Below, one piece after another: positions 17,649 to 26,425 of a stretch of DNA of 64,000 bases. The notes under the pieces were generated by a model that saw only the letters and a list, made by a program, of their open reading frames with translations, had not been told where the DNA came from and did no database searches. Location: positions 1-64,000 of the forward strand of contig DGTC01000020.1 of assembly GCA_002394205.1 (NCBI GenBank), given 5' to 3'. Positions within the stretch are counted from its first letter, which is position 1, and the number at the start of each line of letters is the position of its first letter. The position numbers and the translations under genes are program-made. This DNA is from Lachnospira sp. UBA4346. GTDB lineage: Bacteria > Bacillota > Clostridia > Lachnospirales > Lachnospiraceae.

Positions 17649-18305
17649 ATGGATATTATAGCATTGCAGCCTGGGGCAATTGTTACAATCAAGGCGGTTG
17701 GAAAAGAAGATACATTAGAGTTTCAGTCACAAGTTGTCGAGCCATATGGGAATACGATTTTAATTGAAGAAATTCAAAATGCCAATGGAGAGGCGATTGG
17801 ATTTATGACGGAAAATGTATATCTGGAAATGAGCAGTATTAATAGCAAGAATCTTCCAATTATTTGGAAGAATGTGGAGATTCGTCATGTTCGTCGGGGC
17901 AAAAATTTCTATCATCGTGTGATTCAGTCAGAAGGTGGAAAAGTATACAATAGACGAGCGGCATACAGACTGAATATTGATAAAGGTGCAACCATACAGA
18001 AAGGCGTTAATGCTGGTGTTATTGATGTATTAATGCATGATGTCAGTACGAGCGGATTTTCGTTTATTACAGAACAGGATTTTGAAGTGTCCGGAACAGA
18101 TACGATTCGTCTGGTGTGTCAGTATGAGGATTTCAAAATTAATGTGACAGGGGTTCTTGTGCGTAAGCAGTCACTTGCAACAGGAAAAATATTATATGGT
18201 GTAAAAATGACCGTCTTGAATCGTCAGTTGGATAAATTTATCATGGAACGTCAAAGACAGAAGGCAAACCTCAATCGGAAGCCGCAGCAGGAAAATCAAA
18301 AATAA
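17649..18305 (+). CDS. PilZ domain c-di-GMP receptor (YcgR-like)
   Basis: 218 residues: an N-terminal YcgR-like beta barrel (~1-95) and a PilZ domain (~98-205). Both c-di-GMP contact motifs are present: RRAAYR (RxxxR, ~102-107) and DVSTSG (D/NxSxxG). YcgR-like proteins normally brake flagella, but this one starts an operon: the FHA-ABC gene begins 14 bases after its stop. So c-di-GMP may control an exporter here. Three c-di-GMP metabolism genes lie within 17 kb. Confidence 0.9.
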   Translation: MDIIALQPGAIVTIKAVGKEDTLEFQSQVVEPYGNTILIEEIQNANGEAIGFMTENVYLEMSSINSKNLPIIWKNVEIRHVRRGKNFYHRVIQSEGGKVYNRRAAYRLNIDKGATIQKGVNAGVIDVLMHDVSTSGFSFITEQDFEVSGTDTIRLVCQYEDFKINVTGVLVRKQSLATGKILYGVKMTVLNRQLDKFIMERQRQKANLNRKPQQENQK

Positions 18306-18319
18306 ATGGGGAGTGGCAG

Positions 18320-19921
18320 ATGGAAGAAATAACACAAAAGGTAAAGGCAGAACAGATATTTAGACCGTGTATCTATATTTTAGACCGGTCAGGACAGATA
18401 CAGGAATATTTGTTGGATAGAACATTGAAAATTGGAAGAACGGTCGGACAGGCGGAAATCGTTATTCCGTCGAAAATTGTTTCAAGAGTTCATGGTGAAT
18501 TTACATATACAGGTCATGGTGTAAGTTATCGTGATTTGAATAGCAGTAACGGTACATATATTAATGACCGTCTTTATGGCGTGGGAAGTGATTTGCAGGA
18601 AAAGGTCTTAGAAGATGGTGATGTATTAAAGATTGATGGGGATATGAAAGACAAATGTCATCCGGAGGCAGTTTTGATTTTGTATCGCACGACGATGGCA
18701 ACATCTCCTAGATGGGAGCAGATTGATTTATCGGATGATCAGTTGCAGATTGATATTGGAAGAAGCAGCGTGGCAGCACCTACGGCATTTGCAGACAGCA
18801 GAATTTCCAGACATCATGCAACATTTTTCTGTGCGGAAGATGGCTGGGCAATCGTCGATCACAACAGTACCAATGGCGTATTTTTAAACAATGTAAAGAT
18901 TGATGAAGCGGTTTATCTGAAAGAATTAGACAGTGTGCGGATTGTAGATAATATGTTTATTTATATGGATCATTGTTTGATTTACAGTATCAATGAAAGT
19001 GAGCCGGTATTACAGAATAACCATTATGAGCCACAGATAGCTGCCCAGACACCGAATGAACCGGTATCGCAGATCATTAAGAGTACGGCAGCACCGGAAG
19101 GGGAAAAGCAGATTGGGAACAGTCTGAGTATCAATATCGTTAAGAGAACGGTGAGACATGGTTTTAAAAAACTTACATTGTTAAAGGATATTCAGCTGAC
19201 GATTAATCCGGGCGAGATGGTACTAATCTTAGGCGGTTCCGGAGCCGGTAAGACCACATTTATGAATGCGGTCATGGGATATGAGAAGGCAACAGGGTAT
19301 ATTAAGCATGGTGATGTCGATATTTATTCACAGTATAATAAGATGAAGTATAATATCGGTTTTGTACCACAGGACGTTCTTCTTCGTGAAAATGATACGG
19401 TTTATGAGACACTTTACAACGCAGCCGAGATGAAGATGCCACGTAAGACAACAGTTGCAGAACGTAAGAAACGTGTTGAAGAAGTATTAGATATGGTCAA
19501 TCTGACACATGTATCAAGCTCGCTTGTGCGTTCTGTTAGTGGTGGTGAGAAGAAGCGTGTTAGTGCTGGTGTAGAATTGGTAGCCGATCCAGGATTATTT
19601 TTCCTTGATGAGCCGGATTCCGGTCTGGATGCACAGAGTGCAATGGAATTGATGGATAATTTAAGACAGATTGCCAATGCAGGTAAGATTGTTATGATTA
19701 TTTCTCATTCGCCGGACAGAGCTGCGAAGTTATTTGATAAGGTTATCGTACTTGCAAAGTCTAAGAAAGATAACAGTGGACATCTGGCATTTTTTGGTTC
19801 CGTTCCAGAAGCGAGAAGTTTCTTTGAAACAGACAGCTTAGAGGGCGTTGTATCGAAGATTAACGGCAAGAATGGTCAGGGTGAATTTTTTATTGAAAAA
19901 TGGGAAAATCAGAAAAAATAA
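18320..19921 (+). CDS. Double-FHA ABC transporter ATP-binding protein
   Basis: 533 residues: FHA domain 1 (~20-105; GR, SRVHGEF, NSSNGTYIN), FHA domain 2 (~130-215; GRSS, SRHHATF, NSTNGVFLN), a linker, then an ABCG-like ATPase (~255-500) with Walker A GGSGAGKTT, signature SGGEKKR and Walker B FFLDEPDSGLD. Fusing FHA domains to this ATPase class is known from mycobacterial Rv1747, where threonine phosphorylation regulates it. The permease is encoded separately 93 bases downstream. All FHA contact residues look intact. Substrate unknown. Confidence 0.92.
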   Translation: MEEITQKVKAEQIFRPCIYILDRSGQIQEYLLDRTLKIGRTVGQAEIVIPSKIVSRVHGEFTYTGHGVSYRDLNSSNGTYINDRLYGVGSDLQEKVLEDGDVLKIDGDMKDKCHPEAVLILYRTTMATSPRWEQIDLSDDQLQIDIGRSSVAAPTAFADSRISRHHATFFCAEDGWAIVDHNSTNGVFLNNVKIDEAVYLKELDSVRIVDNMFIYMDHCLIYSINESEPVLQNNHYEPQIAAQTPNEPVSQIIKSTAAPEGEKQIGNSLSINIVKRTVRHGFKKLTLLKDIQLTINPGEMVLILGGSGAGKTTFMNAVMGYEKATGYIKHGDVDIYSQYNKMKYNIGFVPQDVLLRENDTVYETLYNAAEMKMPRKTTVAERKKRVEEVLDMVNLTHVSSSLVRSVSGGEKKRVSAGVELVADPGLFFLDEPDSGLDAQSAMELMDNLRQIANAGKIVMIISHSPDRAAKLFDKVIVLAKSKKDNSGHLAFFGSVPEARSFFETDSLEGVVSKINGKNGQGEFFIEKWENQKK

Positions 19922-20014
19922 TGAAATGAGCAGAATTTATCAGGATATAAAATGGATGTAAAATACATATTTTATCCGATTAGAATGTGAAATAAAAGAT
20001 AAGGGAGAAACACT

Positions 20015-20932
20015 ATGGGAGAAAACAGAAGCTCACGTCTTGAGCAAATTAAAGTGTATATCGGAAAATGTTTTCGTATTTTCTGGTATGAAAAAGGCTG
20101 GAAGGTTGTATTATTTGGTGCAATTATTTCCGCAATTATTGCCTGGGTTCCGGGAGATAAGATGTTTGTAGACAAGGTCAATACAAAGAATGGTTCCTTT
20201 GCGATTGTCTGTGCCTGTATTTGGATTGGATTATTTAATTCCATTCAGTCTATTTGCAGAGAACGTAAGATTATTAAGCGGGAACACAGAACAGGCTTAC
20301 ATATTTCATCTTATATTGCAGCACATATGATTTATGAGTTGGTTGTATGTATCTTACAGTCCGTAATTATGGTAATTGCATTGTTGATTTTCCGCAAAGA
20401 TTTTCCATCAGACGGCGTACTTATGCCGGCAGTGATTGAGATTTTTATTACCTGTCTTTTGGTTATGTATGCATCAGATGTACTTGGGATTGCGGTATCA
20501 TCTTTTGTTAAGACAGAGAATGCAGCGATGGCGGCAATGCCATTTGTATTGATTATTCAGCTTGTACTTGCAGGAATTATTTTCGAGTTATCAGGCTCTG
20601 TAGAGAAGGTATCTACAATTACAGTCAGCCGTTGGGGCGTGCAGGCGTTATCTGCAACAAGTAATATCAATGATATGCCAGATGCATTTACGTTGTTACA
20701 GGAAGAAAAGGAAAAGTCTCAGTTAGAAGAAATGGGACAGGAAGTCAACGAACAGGAAATTCGTGACAAGTATATGAAAGAACAGACAGAAGATGAAGAA
20801 CGTACAGATGAAGCGTTTGACGACAGCAAAGATAATATCTTGCATTGCTGGACAATGCTTGGTGCATATATTCTTCTGTATGGTGCAGTCAGTGTGGTTG
20901 CATTGAAGTTCGTTGATAAGGATAAGAGATAA
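20015..20932 (+). CDS. ABC-2 type permease partner of the FHA-ABC protein
   Basis: 305 residues with six hydrophobic segments. The arrangement, a cytoplasmic N-terminus, segments at ~38-60, ~65-90 and four more, then an acidic loop (~225-270) and a last segment near 280-300, matches the membrane half of ABCG-type exporters, whose ATPase usually shares the chain but here is the preceding gene. The loop between the last two segments is rich in Glu, Asp and Lys and may lie outside. AAGGGAGAAA precedes the ATG. Confidence 0.8.
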   Translation: MGENRSSRLEQIKVYIGKCFRIFWYEKGWKVVLFGAIISAIIAWVPGDKMFVDKVNTKNGSFAIVCACIWIGLFNSIQSICRERKIIKREHRTGLHISSYIAAHMIYELVVCILQSVIMVIALLIFRKDFPSDGVLMPAVIEIFITCLLVMYASDVLGIAVSSFVKTENAAMAAMPFVLIIQLVLAGIIFELSGSVEKVSTITVSRWGVQALSATSNINDMPDAFTLLQEEKEKSQLEEMGQEVNEQEIRDKYMKEQTEDEERTDEAFDDSKDNILHCWTMLGAYILLYGAVSVVALKFVDKDKR

Positions 20933-20977
20933 TTGTAAAATTTTCATAGAAATGAATGAAAACTGAATAGAAGAATA

Positions 20978-21006
20978 TTGACAGAACGAAAGAAAACGAT
21001 TAAAAT
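20978..21006 (+). promoter_or_regulatory. Promoter of the ileS T-box transcript
   Basis: TTGACA (20978-20983), 17-base spacer, TAAAAT (21001-21006). Confidence 0.8.
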
Positions 21007-21012
21007 GTGTAT

Positions 21013-21258
21013 ACATGCTCTGACGAAGAGAGTAAGATATCTGTAAAAATCACAGCGAGCCGGGACGGTGGAAGCCGGTATGAGTCGCATTTATCTGAAA
21101 ATCACTTCTAAGCAGCCAAACAGAACGGGTAACACCTATTAAGTGAGGACGGGAATCCCACCGTTATGAGGGACGCATATGCTGGTATGTCGTAATTGGT
21201 ATTTGGATTTCGGATTTGTATATTCCCTCCGTCGTATCGTTGCGACGGAGGTTTTTTT
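21013..21258 (+). ncRNA. T-box leader of ileS
   Basis: A tRNA-sensing attenuator. Stem I has the conserved GAAGAGAGTAAG early on and GGTGGAAGCCGG (21067-21078); ATC triplets at 21093 and 21101 lie where the specifier loop is expected, but I cannot say which is used. GAGGGA (21169-21174) can pair with TCCCTC (21224-21229) as antiterminator around TGGT sequences, and this excludes the terminator CCTCCGTCG/CGACGGAGG plus TTTTTTT (21226-21258). Uncharged isoleucine tRNA should switch ileS on. Confidence 0.85.
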
Positions 21259-21511
21259 GTTTACGTACAGATAGCTGGCGTTTTGATTTTTGTATGATCT
21301 TGTGATATGTTAGGGCTAAAACAGCACATCCGAAAAATACCTTCATCTATGAAAATACACAGCAAATGATCCGGAGTATATGATTGGCATATATTCCAGA
21401 TACAACCGATTATAAAAGGTTTCATTTTCGTACGATAGTTATGAAAAAGTGCGAATTTCAAACCATATTTACAAGAGTTACAAATCAGATTCAGAAAAGG
21501 AGTGCAAGGTT

Positions 21512-24500
21512 ATGGTATATGATAAAGTATCAGCCGACATGAAGTTCGTCGAAAGAGAACGCGAAGTAGAGAAGTTCTGGAAGGACAATGACATTTTCCA
21601 GAAGAGTATTGACAGCCGTAAGGAAGGAGAGACGTATACATTCTATGATGGTCCTCCAACAGCCAATGGTAAGCCACATATTGGTCATGTATTAACACGA
21701 GTTATCAAGGATATGATTCCTAGATACCGTACAATGAAGGGGTATCAGGTTCCTCGTAAGGCAGGTTGGGATACACACGGTCTTCCGGTAGAGCTTGAAG
21801 TAGAAAAGAAATTAGGTTTAGATGGCAAGGAACAGATTGAAGAATATGGTCTGGAGCCATTTATTAAGCATTGTAAGGAAAGCGTATGGAAATACAAAGG
21901 AATGTGGGAAGATTTCTCATCTACGGTTGGTTTCTGGGCGGATATGGATAACCCATATGTAACGTACGAAAATGACTTCATCGAATCAGAATGGTGGGCA
22001 CTCAAGCAGATTTGGGATAAGAAGTTATTATACAAAGGATTTAAGATTGTTCCTTACTGTCCTCGTTGTGGTACACCACTTTCATCACACGAAGTAGCAC
22101 AGGGGTATAAGAATGTTAAGGAACGTTCTGCAGTTGTACGTTTCAAGGTTGTCGGAGAAGATGCATATTTCCTTGCATGGACAACAACGCCTTGGACACT
22201 TCCATCAAATACTGCATTGTGTGTAAATCCGGATGAGACGTATGTTCGTGTACAGGCAGCAGATGGTTACACATATTATATGGCAGAAGCATTGCTTGAT
22301 AAGGTACTTGGCGGATTGGCTGTGAAGGCTGGCCAGACAGTAGACGGAAGAACACTTGCAACAGATGAGAATGGCAAGGTGACAGAGAGCCTTAGCGGTG
22401 CAGGCGTAGATTATAAGGTACTTGAAACGTTCGCAGGTAAGGACTTAGAGCACAAAGAATACGAAGCATTATATCAGTGTACAGCAGATGCAGCCACAAA
22501 GCAGCATAAGAAGGCACATTTTGTAACATGTGACACATATGTAACCATGTCAGATGGTACGGGTATCGTTCATATCGCACCTGCATTTGGTGAAGATGAT
22601 GCAAAGGTCGGCAGAAATTATGACCTTCCATTCATTCAGTTCGTAGACGGCAAGGGAGATTTGACAGAAGAGACACCATATGCCGGATTATTTGTTAAGA
22701 AGGCAGATCCGGAAGTATTAAAGGACTTAGATGCAGAAGGCAAATTATTCGATGCACCAAAGTTTGAACATGATTATCCATTCTGCTGGAGATGTGATAC
22801 ACCATTGATTTACTATGCAAGAGAATCATGGTTCATTAAGATGACAGATCCGGAAGTAAAGAAGAATTTGATTGCCAATAATAAGACAATCAACTGGATT
22901 CCTGAGACAATCGGTACAGGACGTTTCGGTGCATGGCTTGAAAATGTTCAGGACTGGGGCATCAGCCGTAACAGATATTGGGGTACTCCATTAAATATCT
23001 GGCAGTGTGATGACTGTGGTGAGATGATGTCTATCGGAAGCATTGCAGAATTAAAGGAAAAGGCTGAAAATTGCCCAGACGAAATCGAATTACACCGTCC
23101 ATATATTGATGCAGTTACTTGCAAGTGTGGCAAGTGCGGCGGCAAGATGAAGAGAGTTCCAGAAGTTATTGACTGCTGGTTTGACTCAGGTTCTATGCCA
23201 TTTGCACAGCACCACTATCCATTTGAGAATAAGGAAGTATTTGAGCAGCAGTTCCCGGCAAAGTTCATCTCAGAAGCTGTCGATCAGACAAGAGGTTGGT
23301 TCTACTCATTACTTGCTATTTCAACATTGTTATTTAACAAAGCACCTTATGAAAATGTTATTGTACTTGGACACGTTCAGGATGCGGATGGACAGAAGAT
23401 GAGTAAGTCTAAGGGAAATGCCGTAGATCCGATGGAAGCATTGAACCAGCATGGCGCAGATGCAATTCGTTGGTATTTCTATGAGAACTCAGCACCTTGG
23501 CTGCCAAACAGATTCCATGATAAGGCTGTTACAGAAGGACAGAGAAAGTTCATGGGTACAATCTGGAACACATATGCATTCTTCGTATTGTATGCAAATA
23601 TCGATGAATTCGATGCAACAAAGTACACATTGGAATACGATAAACTTCCAGTTATGGATAAATGGATTCTTTCAAAGTTAAATACAGTTGTTCAGACAGT
23701 AGATAATAACTTAGATCAGTATAAGATTACAGAGACAGCGAGAATCTTAGAAGACTTCGTTGATGAATTATCAAACTGGTATGTAAGACGTTGTAGAGAA
23801 CGTTTCTGGGCAAAGGGAATGGAACAGGATAAGATTAATGCATATATGACACTTTACACAACACTTGTTACATTGTGTAAGACAGCAGCTCCTATGATTC
23901 CATTTATGACAGAAAGCATCTATCAGAATCTTGTATGCAAGATTGATAAGACTGCCCCAATCAGTATTCATTTGTGTGACTTCCCAGAAGTAAAGACAGA
24001 ATGGATTGACAAGCAGTTAGAAGAAGAAATGGAAGATGTATTAAACGCCGTTGTTATCGGACGTGCATGCAGAAATGCAACAAATATCAAGAACAGACAG
24101 CCAATCGGTCAGATGTTCATTCAGGCACCTTGGAAGTTAGATGATTTCTTCACAGATATTATCGCAGACGAGTTGAATGTAAAGAAGGTAGAATACAAGG
24201 ACGATGTTCGTGACTTTACATCTTATTCATTCAAGCCACAGCTTAAGACATTAGGACCGAAGTATGGTAAGTTCTTAGGAGAAATCCGTAAGCAGTTAGA
24301 AGCGTTAGATGGCAATGCAGCTATGGATTCACTTAATTCAGAAGGCTTCATTACATTGCAGGCAGGCGGTCAGGATATCCAGCTTGAAAAGGCAGATCTG
24401 TTAATCGAAATGACACAGATGGAAGGATATGTTGCAAGCTCAGATAAGGGTATCACAGTTGTTATGGATACAAATCTTACACCGGAACTTATCGAGGAAG

Positions 24501-24745
24501 GTTTCGTACGTGAAATTGTCAGCAAAATTCAGACAATGCGTAAGGATGCCGGATTTGAAGTTATGGATCAGATTGTGGTATCTGTTGCAGGCAATGATAA
24601 GATTGCAGACCTTATGGTAAAGAATGCAGCACAGGTGAAGTCAGTTGTACTTGCAAATGATATTACGGTTGGAGAAGCAAAGGGCTTCACAAAGGAATGG
24701 AATATCAATGGCGAGACAGTTACACTTGGTGTTGAAAAGCAGTAA
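21512..24745 (+). CDS. ileS: Isoleucyl-tRNA synthetase, long (type 2, eukaryote-like) form
   Basis: Charges tRNA-Ile. The protein has 1077 residues, well above the ~920 of the common bacterial type. Motifs are PHIGH (class I HIGH, ~52-56), GWDTHGLPVELEVEKKLG, cysteine pairs in the insertion (CPRCG; CDDCG..CKCGKCGG) and KMSKSKGN near 635. The GWDTHGLPVELEVEK wording and the length fit the IleS2 class that includes mupirocin-insensitive enzymes. AAGGAG precedes ATG 21512; an upstream in-frame ATG at 21449 has no such site. Controlled by the T-box. Confidence 0.95.
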   Translation: MVYDKVSADMKFVEREREVEKFWKDNDIFQKSIDSRKEGETYTFYDGPPTANGKPHIGHVLTRVIKDMIPRYRTMKGYQVPRKAGWDTHGLPVELEVEKKLGLDGKEQIEEYGLEPFIKHCKESVWKYKGMWEDFSSTVGFWADMDNPYVTYENDFIESEWWALKQIWDKKLLYKGFKIVPYCPRCGTPLSSHEVAQGYKNVKERSAVVRFKVVGEDAYFLAWTTTPWTLPSNTALCVNPDETYVRVQAADGYTYYMAEALLDKVLGGLAVKAGQTVDGRTLATDENGKVTESLSGAGVDYKVLETFAGKDLEHKEYEALYQCTADAATKQHKKAHFVTCDTYVTMSDGTGIVHIAPAFGEDDAKVGRNYDLPFIQFVDGKGDLTEETPYAGLFVKKADPEVLKDLDAEGKLFDAPKFEHDYPFCWRCDTPLIYYARESWFIKMTDPEVKKNLIANNKTINWIPETIGTGRFGAWLENVQDWGISRNRYWGTPLNIWQCDDCGEMMSIGSIAELKEKAENCPDEIELHRPYIDAVTCKCGKCGGKMKRVPEVIDCWFDSGSMPFAQHHYPFENKEVFEQQFPAKFISEAVDQTRGWFYSLLAISTLLFNKAPYENVIVLGHVQDADGQKMSKSKGNAVDPMEALNQHGADAIRWYFYENSAPWLPNRFHDKAVTEGQRKFMGTIWNTYAFFVLYANIDEFDATKYTLEYDKLPVMDKWILSKLNTVVQTVDNNLDQYKITETARILEDFVDELSNWYVRRCRERFWAKGMEQDKINAYMTLYTTLVTLCKTAAPMIPFMTESIYQNLVCKIDKTAPISIHLCDFPEVKTEWIDKQLEEEMEDVLNAVVIGRACRNATNIKNRQPIGQMFIQAPWKLDDFFTDIIADELNVKKVEYKDDVRDFTSYSFKPQLKTLGPKYGKFLGEIRKQLEALDGNAAMDSLNSEGFITLQAGGQDIQLEKADLLIEMTQMEGYVASSDKGITVVMDTNLTPELIEEGFVREIVSKIQTMRKDAGFEVMDQIVVSVAGNDKIADLMVKNAAQVKSVVLANDITVGEAKGFTKEWNINGETVTLGVEKQ

Positions 24746-24787
24746 TCCGTATAATAATTTTAGAATGTTTTGAATTAGAATAACAAA

Positions 24788-24837
24788 AACTCCACCGACA
24801 AATGTTTGAAAGCATTTGTCGGTGGAGTTTTTTGTTT
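24788..24837 (+). terminator. Terminator of ileS
   Basis: AACTCCACCGACAAATG/CATTTGTCGGTGGAGTT, a perfect 17-bp stem followed by TTTTGTTTTG. Confidence 0.92.
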
Positions 24838-24927
24838 TGTATGATTGTCATAGCTCTTTGAATCGCTCCTTTTTGGCTTCTTCAATCGTTATATCTGGTG
24901 GAAGGATACCCAATAAAATAATCCCTA

Positions 24928-24981
24928 TTGACAAAAGTTGTAAGAGTAGTTATATTATTTATATCAACTGTATTAATACAG
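24928..24981 (+). promoter_or_regulatory. Promoter and GntR operator
   Basis: TTGACA (24928-24933), 17-base spacer, TATATT (24951-24956). The perfect palindrome CTGTATTAATACAG (24968-24981) lies at or just after the start point and is followed by a related AGTACAG..AGTACA half-site pair, so autorepression by the YtrA-like regulator is likely. Confidence 0.7.
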
Positions 24982-25012
24982 ATAGTACAGTTAGTACAAA
25001 AGGAGGTTGAAG

Positions 25013-25378
25013 ATGTTTACAATTGATGTGATGTCAAGAGTGCCGGTGTATGAACAGCTCATCAAGCAGGTAGAAGATCAGATCCTTGCAGGGCTGCTAC
25101 AGCCGGGAGATAAGATGCCTTCGGTTCGCAGTTTATCGATTGAATTATCGGTGAATCCGAATACGATACAGAAAGCGTATGCACAGTTAGATCAGAGACA
25201 GATTATTATAACAGTTCCCGGAAAAGGTTCTTATATTTCTGATGGTGCAGAGAAGCAACTGCGCATGCAGTCACGTGAGAAGCTCACACAGTTGCAGGAA
25301 GTAGTAGAGGAGTTACACCTTGCCGGGGTATCAAAGGAAGAGATTGATTCTGTAGTCAATGAAGTGTATGCAGAGTAA
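25013..25378 (+). CDS. GntR family regulator, YtrA subfamily
   Basis: 121 residues: an N-terminal GntR winged helix (PVYEQLIKQVEDQILAGLLQPG, MPSVRSLSIELSVNPNTIQKAYAQL, a wing with VPGKGSYIS) and a short helical dimerisation tail (~85-121) rather than an effector domain, the YtrA hallmark. YtrA-type genes usually lead and repress an ABC transporter operon, as here. ATG 25013 has AGGAGG six bases ahead; a TTG at 25007 does not. Confidence 0.92.
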   Translation: MFTIDVMSRVPVYEQLIKQVEDQILAGLLQPGDKMPSVRSLSIELSVNPNTIQKAYAQLDQRQIIITVPGKGSYISDGAEKQLRMQSREKLTQLQEVVEELHLAGVSKEEIDSVVNEVYAE

Positions 25379-25501
25379 GTTGATGGTGAATTCGAAAATG
25401 AACAGATTAAATGAGAAGTGTAAGAGATGGATTCATTTGTTTTAGAATTACAATAGGGATAGAAAATTTAGAAATGAAGTTGGATAGAGAAGGAGGAGGC
25501 A

Positions 25502-26425
25502 ATGATACAAGTTCATGCAGTATCTAAGAAATTTGAAGACTTTGTCGCATTAGACAAGGTCAGTTGTCAGATTGAAGAAGGGTGCATCTACGGAATGGTC
25601 GGTTCTAATGGTGCAGGAAAGTCCACATTTTTACGGGTGCTTGCCGGAATTTATCGAACAGATGAAGGTGTTGTCAATTATGATGGCAAAGAAGTATATG
25701 AAAATTCATCTGTGAAAGAGAATATTGTTTACGTGGGAGATGAATTATTCTTTCTTGCAGGAGCAAATATGGAGCGCATGGCAAAGCTGTATGCTTCAGT
25801 TTATGAGCGATTTGATTATGAAAGATTCAAATATCTTGTGAGTGTATTTGGGTTAGACAGCAAAAAAAGTATTCAGGGATTTTCAAAAGGAATGAAACGT
25901 CAGGTCGCAACGATTCTTGCATTATCTACAAAAGCGAAGTATATGTTCTTTGATGAGACATTTGACGGTTTAGATCCGGTGATGCGTAACCTTGTAAAGA
26001 AATGTATTTGCAGTGATGTTTTAGAGTACCACACGACTGCGATTATTACGTCACATTCGCTGCGGGAATTAGAAGATATTTGTGACCACCTTGCGTTATT
26101 GCACAGGGGCGGTATGGTATTAGACAGTGATGTCATTGATTTAAAGACTGCCAGATTTAAAGTGCAGATTGGATTTCGTGAAGAATTTAACGAAGAATTA
26201 TTTGAAGGGATGCAGATTGCCAGATTTAAGAAACAGGGTTCTGTTGCGAGTATGATTGTCAATGGAGACAGGGAAGAAACTGTGGCAAAATTAGAGCAGC
26301 TGCATCCGGCATTATTAGATGTTTTGCCATTGTCATTGGAAGAGATTTTTACGTATGAAATGGAAGCACTAGGATATGCATTTGATGAGATTGACTGGAC
26401 GGCAGAAAGGGGGATGGATTCATGA
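25502..26425 (+). CDS. ABC transporter ATP-binding protein
   Basis: 307 residues: Walker A GSNGAGKST (~36-44), Q-loop region, signature GFSKGMKRQ (a degenerate LSGGQ common in YtrB-like ATPases), Walker B MFFDETFDGLD, and H-loop TSHSL, then a ~90-residue C-terminal extension. It pairs with the following permease, whose ATG overlaps its stop (ATGA), so the two are translationally coupled. By analogy with Bacillus ytr operons it may respond to cell-wall stress; that is inference. Confidence 0.9.
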   Translation: MIQVHAVSKKFEDFVALDKVSCQIEEGCIYGMVGSNGAGKSTFLRVLAGIYRTDEGVVNYDGKEVYENSSVKENIVYVGDELFFLAGANMERMAKLYASVYERFDYERFKYLVSVFGLDSKKSIQGFSKGMKRQVATILALSTKAKYMFFDETFDGLDPVMRNLVKKCICSDVLEYHTTAIITSHSLRELEDICDHLALLHRGGMVLDSDVIDLKTARFKVQIGFREEFNEELFEGMQIARFKKQGSVASMIVNGDREETVAKLEQLHPALLDVLPLSLEEIFTYEMEALGYAFDEIDWTAERGMDS

